This document shows, in pieces, positions 12,265 through 20,832 of a stretch of DNA of 64,000 nt (positions within the stretch are counted from its first letter, which is position 1; each line of letters opens with the position of its first letter). Source of the stretch: Rattus norvegicus (Eukaryota; Chordata; Mammalia; Rodentia; Muridae); contig NC_086028.1 in NCBI RefSeq assembly GCF_036323735.1, positions 40,342,001 to 40,406,000 of the forward strand, written 5' to 3'. Both the position numbers and the translations under genes were made by a program. Below the pieces are notes generated by a model. That model did no database searches and was not told the origin of the DNA. It saw only the letters and a program-made list of their open reading frames with translations.

Positions 12265-12672
12265 CTCTGGTGTTCAATAAGAACGGCCCCATAGACTCAT
12301 GTGTTTGAATGCTTGGCCTATAGATTCATGTGTTTGAATGCTTGGCCCATAGGGAGTGGCACTGTTAGCAGGTATGGCCGTGTTGGAGTAGGTGTGGCTT
12401 TGTGGGGGGGAATTATGTCCTGTGGAGATGGTCTGTAAGGCCTCATTTGTTCAAACTATGCCCTTATATGGTAGTCTCCTCCTACCTGTGGATCCAGATG
12501 TAGAACTCTCAGCTCCTTCTCTAGCACTGGGTCTGCCTGTGTGCTTCTATGCTTCCCGCCATGATGATGGACTAAATCACTGAGACTGTAAGCCAGCACC
12601 AATGAAGCGTGTTCTGTTATAGGACTTGCTATGGTCGTGTTTCTTCACAACAATAAAACCCGAATTAAAACA
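12265..12672 (+). repeat. ERVL-MaLR-type LTR with internal tandem duplication
   Basis: Classic rodent MaLR order: 'ataagaacggccccatag', 'gggagtggcactgttagc', 'gtagaactctcagctcc', 'gatgatggactaaatcac', 'gtaagccagc' and an 'acaataaaacc' end. A unit of about 30 bp ('catgtgtttgaatgcttggc') occurs twice in tandem at about 12292-12351. Confidence 0.75.
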
Positions 12673-12833
12673 GCTGCTTTGTGAAGTGGTATCAATGTTC
12701 TGAGGGAACTTTTGATCTCCAATTTACTTTATTTTCCTTTGAAGGTGACAGACACCTAGAAGTCTCACCAGACTTAAAGCAGGGACAGAGCCAGGATCTA
12801 GCCACCTGGTAATGCCATAGTGGTAAAGGCCTC

Positions 12834-12875
12834 GCCTGGCCTGGCCTGGCCTGGCCTGGCCTTGCCTGGCCTGGC
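12834..12875. repeat. (GGCCT)n pentamer array
   Basis: About eight near-perfect copies of cctgg with one G-to-T change (cttgcctgg). The array contains overlapping palindromic ggcc sites and is unusually GC-rich for this window. Confidence 0.9.
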
Positions 12876-13104
12876 TTGAACCTATCTTGTCCAATCTTGG
12901 CTTTGGGAGCCTGGCTACATTCTTAGCAATTATGCAGGCCTGAGCTCTGATACAGCATTTTGGTTTCTTCACTGCCAAGGGGTGGATTAAACAAAGGTAT
13001 GGGAGTCAAGTTCCATTCAAATGAGACTCAGAAACTCTCACCTGTGAGCAGTCTGTTGCTCCTGTAACAAAATGCACTTATAATGACTTTATAGTTTATC
13101 CTTT
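12876..13104. other. Unassigned DNA
   Basis: No recognisable feature. Confidence 0.3.
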
Positions 13105-13225
13105 TTTGATATATTTTTAGACAGAGCCTCACTTTGTGTTCTAGGCTGGCTTTGAACTCCTAAACTTTCTGCTTTGGTCTCCCCAGGGCTGGGATTCCTG
13201 CATGTACTCCCTACCATACCTGGTA
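13105..13225 (-). mobile_element. B1 SINE, diverged
   Basis: Plus-strand view shows the reversed B1 body: 'agacagagcctcactttgtg', 'taggctggctttgaactcc', 'cagggctgggattcctgc', 'ccataccTGGt'. Confidence 0.75.
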
Positions 13226-13254
13226 TGGAATTTATTTATGTAACAGAGAGTGAC

Positions 13255-13360
13255 TGACATTTCTGTTCATTCAGAAAACATTTGGATGCCTGCTCTGTCA
13301 CTTCTAGGTTCCCAGTCATAAACAGACACACTCCTTGCCTTCATGGAGCATGTGGCCCAT
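13255..13360 (-). repeat. L2/MIR3-type ancient relic (probable)
   Basis: 'ttcattcagaaaacatttgg', 'ctgctctgtcac' and 'ccttgccttcatggagc' match the reverse of the mammalian-wide L2/MIR3 3' end as I recall it. Confidence 0.45.
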
Positions 13361-14079
13361 TAGGTACAGAAGTCAGAAAAGAAAAAAAAAGCCCTGGGGC
13401 AATTACTTAATTATACCTGTCATCACTGTATTTATAGGTGTGTACGAGGTTGATAGAATGTTGTAGCAGTCTACGAAGAGCCATGGGCTCCTTTCTAATC
13501 TTAGCTCTCCCATGGGATCTTACAGTTGACTTTTATTATGTCTCACTTTGTTTAAAAAATGTGGCGTATTTTACAGTACATTGTCAAAAATGTCACATCG
13601 TTCTTTATCCAAAGCAAATGAAAATTTCCCTGCAACTGGTTCCCTTTCTGAAATAGCTACAGATCTGAGCAGACAACAGGCGAAGGTGACGTACGTTCTA
13701 TTGGGACTGCCTCAGCAACTCTTCATCTTTCCTCAGTTTCAGATTAAGAACTAATGGCTGGGGAGTCCTTCCTGCCATGACTCGATCTGTGGGGGGTCGC
13801 TGCAGACATCGTGTTTCCCGGAGTGTGTGAAGGTCCTGATGCGAGTGTTGCAGGTTCAGTTTTCTCTCTGGGTGTTTCTGTCAGGGCATGCCAATGTTCT
13901 CATTTAGCCTCACGGCACTACAGCAATTCCACCTTTACAGAGCGAAGTAGGCAAGCTGATGGACCTTGCTTAGGGACAGAACTGTTGGCCATTGGCTTGA
14001 GGGAGTTTTCACTGGAGGCAACTGAGTCTGAAAATTAGACTCGAGTTAGAATTTTACTGGCTCCCATCTATCCTCCTAT
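13361..14079. other. Unassigned DNA, possible MIR relic
   Basis: Mostly featureless. 'accttTacagagcgaagtag' near 13930-13950 could be a very diverged antisense MIR. No gene signature. Confidence 0.3.
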
Positions 14080-14153
14080 CCGTGCATCTGCCACTCATCC
14101 ATTCTCACATCCTTCATCCATCTATCCATCCATTATCTTGTCTGTCTGTCAAC

Positions 14154-14226
<73 letters not shown>

Positions 14227-14415
14227 CTCTCATCCATCCTCCCCCTCTCCCATCCACACAGCCATTCTCTCATCTATCCATCCATACAACTTTTCTTCCC
14301 ATTCATCCATTCATTCTTCCATATGTTCATCTATCCAACCCCTCTCATGCATCCATGCATCCATCCATGCATCCATCCAATCCTTCATCCTCCCTCCCGT
14401 CCATGCATCCATAGA
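14080..14415. repeat. Tetranucleotide array (TATC)n/(CATC)n
   Basis: A perfect (TATC)n core of about 18 units (14154-14226) is flanked on both sides by decayed CATC/CATT-rich repeats. Open frames through it (poly-SIYL) are artefacts of the repeat. Confidence 0.95.
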
Positions 14416-14845
14416 TCATCCACAGTATTTGCACAGTTTTCACTATATAAACTTTCTGCCAGACTCTAAGGATTCCCTTGTAGAATAAAACAGAGGAGTT
14501 TCAGCCCTTATGGGACTTAGATTTTAGTGGCAGGGACTTCTATCAGTGAGTAAATAAACAAGTTTGCTCAGAACTGAGATAAGGACAATGAGGAAGAAAA
14601 CCCCCAAAGTTATGGAATAAGATTAATTTGGTGGTAGAGAATATGAATGATTGTTTTAAAGGTACATTTAAACGGAATCCCCCCCAAACCAGAAGTTCTC
14701 AGCCAGGCTGAGGGGCTGGTGTGAGGGCTTATCATTATGCACAGGCTCTGGGAAAGAAGTCAAGGTTGTGTGGAGCAGAAGGAAGAGGTCATGTGAGGAG
14801 CAGGGTGGGGCATGGGGCTAGAAAGGACCCAGGGATGGATCATAT
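14416..14845. other. Unassigned DNA
   Basis: Left flank of the chimeric insertion. No repeat or gene recognised. Confidence 0.35.
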
Positions 14846-14861
14846 GAAAATGTAACATTTT

Positions 14862-15603
14862 GCACACCCGCGGATCCCGGCCCGCAGCAGCTCTCTGCTC
14901 CCAAACCCCGTGGGAGAGAGACCTCACCGCCTGATCAGGTGGGCACTCCTGAGGCTGCAGAGCGGAGGAGACCACCAACACTGCCCACCCCTGCCCACAT
15001 CCCTGGCCCAAGAGGCAACTGTATAAGGCCTCTGGGTTCCCGTAGGGGAGGGCCCGGGAGCGGCAGGACCCCTGCGCCTGAGACACCGCCGGAACCTGAA
15101 GGAAACAGACCGGATAAACAGTTCTCTGCACCCAAATCCCGTGGGAGGGAGAGCTAAACCTTCAGAGAGGCGGACACGCCTGGGAAACCAGAAGAGACTG
15201 CACTCTGTGCACATCCAGACGCCAGAGGAAAACACCAAACGTCATCTGGAACCCTGGTGCACGGAGGCTCCCGGAAAGAGCGGCGCAGATCTTCCCGGTT
15301 GCTGCCGCCGCGGAGAGGACTTAGGCAGTACCCCACAAGCATACTTGAGCCTTGGAACCACAGGTAGGACCAACTTTTCCCCTGCAAGAAACCTACCTGG
15401 TGAACTCAAGACACAGGCCCACAGGAACAGCTGAAGACCTGTAGAGAGGAAAAACTACACGCCCGAAAGCAGAACACTCTGTCCCCATAACTGACTGAAA
15501 GAAAACAGGAAAACAGGTCTACAGCACTCCTGACACACAGGCTTATAGGACAGTCTAGCCACGGTCAGAAATAGCAGAACAAAGTAACACTAGAGATAAT
15601 CTG
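14862..15603 (+). promoter_or_regulatory. L1 copy 2 5'UTR/promoter
   Basis: Four non-matching bases (14862-14865) follow the target duplication, then 'acccgcggatcccggcccgc', the same point at which copy 3 begins. CpG-rich for about 450 bp. The shared start suggests the true transcription start of this L1 subfamily, so the 5' end is complete. One 5'UTR unit only. Confidence 0.8.
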
Positions 15604-16659
15604 ATGGCGAGAGGCAAGCGCAGGAACCCAAGCAACAGAGACCAAGAGTACATGGCATCATCGGAGCCCAATTCTCCCACCAAAGCAAACACGGAATATC
15701 CAAACACACCAGAAAAGCAAGATCTTGTTTCAAAATCATATTTGATCATGATGCTGGAGGACTTCAAGAAAGACATAAAGAACTCCCTTAGAGAACAAGT
15801 AGAAGCCTACAGAGAGGAATCGCAAAAATCCCTGAAAGAATTCCAGGAAAACACAACCAAACAGTTGAAGGAATTAAAAATGGAAATAGAAGCAATCAAG
15901 AAAGAACACATGGAAACAACCCTGGACATAGAAAATCAAAAGAAAAGACAAGGAGCTGTAGATACAAGCTTCACCAACAGAATACAAGAGATGGAAGAGA
16001 GAATCTCGGGAGCAGAAGATTCCATAGAAATCATTGACTCAACTGTCAAAGATAATGTAAAGCAGAAAAAGCTACTGGTCCAAAACATACAGGAAATCCA
16101 GGACTCAATGAGAAGATCAAACCTAAGGATAATAGGTATAGAAGAGAGTGAAGACTCCCAGCTCAAAGGACCAGTAAATATCTTCAACAAAATCATAGAA
16201 GAAAACTTCCCTTACCTAAAAAAAGAGGTACCCATAGGCATACAAGAAGCCTACAGAACTCCAAATAGATTGGACCAGAAAAGAAACACCTCCCGTCACA
16301 TAATAGTCAAAACACCAAACACACAAAATAAAGAAAGAATATTAAAAGCAGTAAGGGAAAAAGGTCAAGTAACATATAAAGGCAGACCTATCAGAATCAC
16401 ACCAGACTTTTCGCCAGAAACTATGAAGGCCAGAAGATCCTGGACAGATGTCATACAGACCCTAAGAGAACACAAATGCCAGCCCAGGTTACTGTATCCT
16501 GCAAAACTCTCAATTAACATAGATGGAGAAACCAAGATATTCCATGACAAAACCAAATTTACACAATATCTTTCTACAAATCCAGCACTACAAAGGATAA
16601 TAAAGGGTAAAGCCCAACATAAGGAGGCAAGCTATACCCTAGAAGAAGCAAGAAACTAA
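15604..16659 (+). CDS. L1 ORF1 protein, intact (351 codons)
   Basis: Encodes the L1 RNA-binding chaperone. Known family role: it forms trimers through a coiled coil, coats L1 RNA in a cytoplasmic particle and aids target-primed reverse transcription. Seen here: a basic N terminus (MARGKRRNPSNRDQ), a heptad-rich coiled coil at about residues 45-150, an RRM-like core around RSNLRIIGIEESEDSQLKG, and the C-terminal domain with RPIRITPDFSPETMKARRSW and CQPRLLYPAKLSI. No frameshift or stop; the A run at 16218-16224 has the full seven A. It carries one copy of the roughly 22-residue coiled-coil unit where copy 1 has two. The start is the first ATG of the frame and matches the other copies. It is intact by length; activity is not shown. 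Confidence 0.92.
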   Translation: MARGKRRNPSNRDQEYMASSEPNSPTKANTEYPNTPEKQDLVSKSYLIMMLEDFKKDIKNSLREQVEAYREESQKSLKEFQENTTKQLKELKMEIEAIKKEHMETTLDIENQKKRQGAVDTSFTNRIQEMEERISGAEDSIEIIDSTVKDNVKQKKLLVQNIQEIQDSMRRSNLRIIGIEESEDSQLKGPVNIFNKIIEENFPYLKKEVPIGIQEAYRTPNRLDQKRNTSRHIIVKTPNTQNKERILKAVREKGQVTYKGRPIRITPDFSPETMKARRSWTDVIQTLREHKCQPRLLYPAKLSINIDGETKIFHDKTKFTQYLSTNPALQRIIKGKAQHKEASYTLEEARN

Positions 16660-16718
16660 TCATCTTGGCAACAAAACAAAGAGAAGAAAAGCACACAAAC
16701 ATAACCTCACATCCAAAT

Positions 16719-17135
16719 ATGAATATAACAGCAAGCAATAATCACTATTCCTTAATATCTCTCAACATCAATGGCCTCAACTCCCCAATAAAAAGACATA
16801 GATTAACAAACTGGATACGCAATGAGGACCCTGCATTCTGCTGCCTACAGGAAACACACCTCAGAGACAAAGACAGACACTACCTCAGAGTGAAAGGCTG
16901 GAAAACAACTTTCCAAGCAAATGGTCAGAAGAAGCAAGCTGGAGTAGCCATCCTAATATCAAATAAAATCAATTTTCAATTAAAAGTCATCAAAAAAGAT
17001 AAGGAAGGACACTTCATATTCATCAAAGGAAAAATCCACCAAGATGAACTCTCAATCCTCATCTTCGGTTGGTTTATACACACGTGTGCAATTTCTAGGC
17101 TTGAAAGTAAAATGATGCTATCTGGTGCTGGATAG
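16719..17135 (+). pseudogene. Truncated L1 ORF2 fused to foreign 3'UTR reading
   Basis: The ORF2 ATG corresponds to the start at 22384 in copy 3. The first 113-114 codons are the N-terminal part of the endonuclease domain, including NINGLNS and LQETH. At 17059 the L1 sequence ends and translation would run into the 3'UTR segment for about 25 codons (FGWFIHTCAISRLESK...) to a stop at 17135. The remaining endonuclease catalytic residues and all of the RT are absent, so no ORF2 function is expected. Confidence 0.9.
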
Positions 17136-18295
17136 AGGAGCCTTATTTTTTATTATGGCAGCTTGCTATTTTTGTAACATAGTGATTTGGTTGAACACAA
17201 TAAAGTACAGTAGTAACTGATCTCCCCTTCTTCCTGGATGAGTGAGGAGATGATTAAATGTTGATGTCAGCATCCTTGAGCATATTCAGATGAGCTTCTG
17301 CTTCTGTTGAAAAGGATGCTGTGTTTGATTGTGGTCGGAAGCTTTGAAGCACTACTTGGCATCTCCTTCCTTGGAGGTCTCACTGTTTAAACATAACAGA
17401 TTTGATAGCTTGTTGGTAAGGTGAGGTCCAGCTTGTCTCCACTAGGTCATCTTCATGTGAATCCGGTGGTTATACGGTTTTGTTCTAGGGATATTTCATT
17501 TTTTTAATAACGGTTTTAGCTGATATTCATGGAGAGAATGAATCCTTAGAACTGTGCCACTAGTGAAAGGAAATCCTGTCTAGAGTATGTTTCTTTACAA
17601 AGCTGTGTCACACCATCATTTGGGCCCTCTGCTGGAAAAGTAGAATCAAGTCTCAAATAATGCCTTTTAAATTGTATCCTCTAGTATTATAGATGTAGGA
17701 CAGTACTGTACCTCTGTGGATGTAAAATAGCTTGTACCTGCTTTATGATACGTAGTAGTGACCGTGCTTTATCAGAGCTGTTTTTAATGATGTTGCTCAG
17801 AATGTTTTCTTTTCAGATGATGATTGAGAAGCTAATTTAAAAAAAAAATGGTGCCAGGTACCACAAGAGTAACAGAACTGTGCTGTTTTCTCGGGTTTTG
17901 TTTTTTTACTTTTTTTTTTTTTTAATGGAGTGTGCTGGATGTCTCTACAGTTTTGTTCAGATGACTGCAGAACCTGGAAAAGCGGTTGCTGCTGTTGATG
18001 CATAACACACTGCTATTATTGGTCTTTTTATATAAATATAAATATATATATACAGATATATAATTTGAATTTTTTGAAACTTTAGCTGTGCTGTCAACTT
18101 TGGAAAAAAGTATCCCCGTTTACTGTGTTGAGTTGGCACTGTACAGAAATTAGCAGCCATATTGGTCTAGAAATGTTGAACTTAAGTTTTTTCCATTTGT
18201 ACAGGGGTAACACACTGTATTAAATATGTAAGGTCTAATCTACGTGGGTTTGATTACAAAAACTAATAAAGTATTCTCTAAATTTAAAAAAAAAA
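17060..18295 (+). pseudogene. Retrocopied cellular mRNA 3'UTR (source gene unidentified)
   Basis: Sequence unlike L1 or any rodent repeat I know: T-rich, with tracts such as 'atataaatataaatatat' and 'gtacaggggtaacacactg', and no long ORF. It ends in 'aataaagtattctc', a short spacer and an A tail, which is the pattern of a genuine polyadenylated transcript end. It reads as about 1.2 kb of mature 3'UTR in the same orientation as the L1 part. I could not name the parent gene with confidence. Confidence 0.8.
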
Positions 18296-18311
18296 GAAAA
18301 TGTAACATTTT

Positions 18312-18356
18312 AGAGGCAGTAGTCTGGACCTATTACAGGACAAGTTAAATGAATGG
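18312..18356. other. Short unassigned spacer
   Basis: Genomic flank between the chimera's right target duplication and the next repeat. Confidence 0.4.
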
Positions 18357-18970
18357 AGGGCTTATTTTTTCTCATTTTTATTAGCTCATTGAAAATCTTG
18401 TCCAGGGTATTTGATCATATTCAACTCCTTCCACCATTCCTCCTAGATCTACCCTTCCTCCTTAGCTGGATAATTTTGTGCTTTCAGAAAAAAAAAAAAC
18501 CTTCCAGTCAAATTTGTGTCGCCTCCACATTCTTAGATGTGTGGCTATCCATGGGAGCATAGTCAGTCTACCTGAGATTATACGTTAAAGAAAACTGCTT
18601 CTCCATCTCCCAGCAGCAATCAGTTACCAACAGCTCTTCAGCTAGGTGTGAGCCTTCTTACTCCCCTCCCCTTTCCGTGTTGGAATTTTGTCTGGCATAA
18701 ATCTGCACAGGTTTTGTGTATGCCATCGTAGTCGCTGCAAGTTCCTATGTGCAGCTGTCCTGCTGTGTCTGGAAAACACTGTTTCCTTGGAGCCATCCCC
18801 ACCTCTGGCTCTCCAATCTTCTGGTTCCTCTTTCTCAATGATCCCAGAGCCTTGTGAGGAGGGGAATGGGATATAGATGTCTCATTTGGAGTGGAACATT
18901 TTGCACTTGTTACAAGATGAACCCTACTCATTTACAACTCTGTCCATCTCTCTGTAAAGTCTCCAATATG
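18357..18970 (-). mobile_element. Old rodent L1 (Lx-type) 3'UTR fragment
   Basis: On the minus strand it resembles the 3'UTR of an older rodent L1. Plus-strand landmarks: 'ctagatctacccttcctcct', 'gtgtggctatccatgggagc', 'agaaaactgcttctccatct', 'gttggaattttgtctggc', 'gatatagatgtctcattt'. No coding left. Confidence 0.6.
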
Positions 18971-19603
18971 AAGGCATTCTAGCTTGTGCTGGAAAATTCT
19001 GGTATCACATAGCCTTGACTTATTTGTGCTGCCCAAATTCATTGACTAGCCCTGATAACTTTCTTCTCTTTTGAAGCAATAGATTCCTCCTCTGGTCAAT
19101 ACCTTTCACTGAATAAGGATTCGATGAAATAATGCTTTTGGGGCATTTAGCTCATGGCGGCTGGCATATGGTAACACATCAATGAATCTCTAGCTGCTGA
19201 TATAACTCTACAGCCACTCCCAGGATTTGTGTTGAGCACCTGGCCCAGTGACCACAACAAGAGTGTCCTTCATGGTGATGAGGAAACTCTGAGCCTCTGA
19301 CACACACTTCCCAGTTCTTTCAAAAGCCACTGCTTTACTCACATCCATCATCCTAACTTTTTTATGTCAGACAAAATAATTTATTAGATCAGCTCCTTCT
19401 CATCCCTCTTTTTAGGGTGAATTAATGTCAATATTTTTAGGCAAGAAAAACGTTTTCTCGTTGATCTCATTTATTATGGGCTGTTCACTATCTTCTCCTC
19501 TTTGCTAATCTTATTTGATGCTTAAAATAGATGTGAGAGGCCAAAGGTGTTCATTAGTGAGACCCGACTTCCCACTGACTTGTCTGAGTTCACCGCCATC
19601 ATC
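18971..19603. other. Unassigned DNA with possible MIR/L2 trace
   Basis: 'ggctggcatatggtaacaca' near 19157-19180 resembles the MIR/L2 3' end ('gcctggcacatagtaag' type). Nothing else recognised. Confidence 0.3.
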
Positions 19604-19618
19604 GGGGAGCATTTTCTC

Positions 19619-19713
19619 TCTCTCTCTCTTTTTTTTTGGAGCTGGGGACTGAACCCAGGGCCTTGCGCTTGCTAGGCAAGCGCTCTACCACTGAGCTGAA
19701 TCCCCAACCCCCT
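19619..19713 (-). mobile_element. ID SINE (BC1-type) with target duplication
   Basis: The minus strand reads 'ggggttggggattcagctc', then 'agcgcttgcctagcaagcgc', 'ggttcagtccccagctcc' and an A tail. Bounded by 'ggggagcattttctc' at 19604-19618 and 19714-19728. Low divergence indicates a recent, rat-type insertion. Confidence 0.95.
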
Positions 19714-19728
19714 GGGGAGCATTTTCTC

Positions 19729-20077
19729 AAAGACCTTGCCATTTAATTTCTATAGTGGTCCAGCATGTAAGGATGTTTTGATCCTTGGTTTTCAAGGTGG
19801 GTCTGTGGAAGAGTTAAGTAATGTGCCCACAGCCGAAGAGGATCCAGTGCTCCATCTTTGAATATAATTTTCATCCTGCTGTTCCTGTGGGCCCTTGTGG
19901 GGTTTGGTATGAGTTCTCCCTGTGACAGGTTGGGATGGGGCAAAATTGTAGCACTTGACTACCTGAGAAGTCTGGGATTTCCACTCAGCCACGCTTTCCT
20001 GAGGAAACACAGAATGTCACAGTGGGGGTGTGGTGGAGGAAGCCACCTGAAAGTGACTGAGAATCAACGGAAGGATT
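19729..20077. other. Unassigned DNA
   Basis: Flank between the ID element and L1 copy 3. No feature recognised. Confidence 0.35.
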
Positions 20078-20094
20078 AAGAAGCTGGGGCCCAG

Positions 20095-20832
20095 ACCCGC
20101 GGATCCCGGCCCGCAGCAGCTCTCTGCTCCCAGACCCGGTGAGAGAGAGACCCAACCGCCTGGTCAGGTGGGCACTCCTGAGGCTGCAGAGCAGAAGAGA
20201 CCACCAACTCTGCTCACCACTGCCCACATCCCTGGCCCAAGAGGAAACTGTATAAGGCCTCTGGGCTCCCGTGGGGAAGGGCCCAGGAGCGGCAGGACCC
20301 CTGTGCCTGAGACACCACCGGAACCTGAAAGAAACAGACCGGATAAACAGTTCTCTGCACCCAAATCCCGTGGGAGGGAGAGCTAAACCTTCAGAGAGGC
20401 AGACAAGCCTGGGAAACCAGAAGTGACTGCTCCCTGCACACACACCTCGGACGCCAGAAGAAAAAGCCAAAGACCATCTGGAACCCTGGTGCACTGAAGT
20501 TCCCGGAAGGGGCTGCACAGGTCTTCCTGGTTGCTGCCGCTGCAGAGAGCCCGTGGGCAGCACCCCACGAGCGAACCTGAGCCTCGGGACCACAGGTAAG
20601 ACCAAATTTTCTGCTGCAAGAAAGCTGCCTGGTGAACTCAAGACACAGGCCCACAGGAACAGCTGAAGACCTGTAGAGAGGAAAAACTACACGCCAGAAA
20701 GCAGAACACTCTGTCCCCATAACTGACTGAAAGAGAGGAAAACAGGTCTACAGCACTCCTGTCACACAGGCTTATAGGACAGTCTAGCCACTGTCAGAAA
20801 TAGCAGAACAAAGTAACACTAGAGATAATCTG
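20095..20832 (+). promoter_or_regulatory. L1 copy 3 5'UTR/promoter
   Basis: CpG-rich, a single unit, and the same 5' boundary as copy 2. Contains the segment 'gcagcaccccacgagcg' shared by all copies. The internal promoter role is inferred from L1 biology. Confidence 0.8.

Larger units (their letters stand above)
14862..18295 (+). mobile_element. Chimeric retrocopy: 5' L1 fused to an mRNA 3'UTR
   Basis: A single insertion bounded by a 16-bp target duplication, 'gaaaatgtaacatttt', at 14846-14861 and 18296-18311. Its left 2.2 kb (to 17059) is a 5'-complete young L1, starting at the same promoter position as copy 3. Its right 1.2 kb is not L1: it looks like a cellular 3'UTR with AATAAA at 18265-18270 and an A tail ending at 18295. 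Because the duplication surrounds both parts and only one A tail is present, the two parts most likely entered the genome together. The inferred mechanism is reverse transcription starting on the mRNA's poly(A), then a jump onto L1 RNA inside ORF2 and copying to the L1 5' end. Confidence 0.88.

Noticed and set aside
14082..14488. 110-116-codon frames of Ser-Ile-Tyr-Leu repeats
   Set aside because: Products of the TATC tetranucleotide array, not genes; the same applies at 41417-42079.
17060..18295. Naming the parent gene of the 3'UTR part of the chimera
   Set aside because: The sequence feels like a conserved mammalian 3'UTR, but I could not identify the gene with confidence, so no symbol is given.
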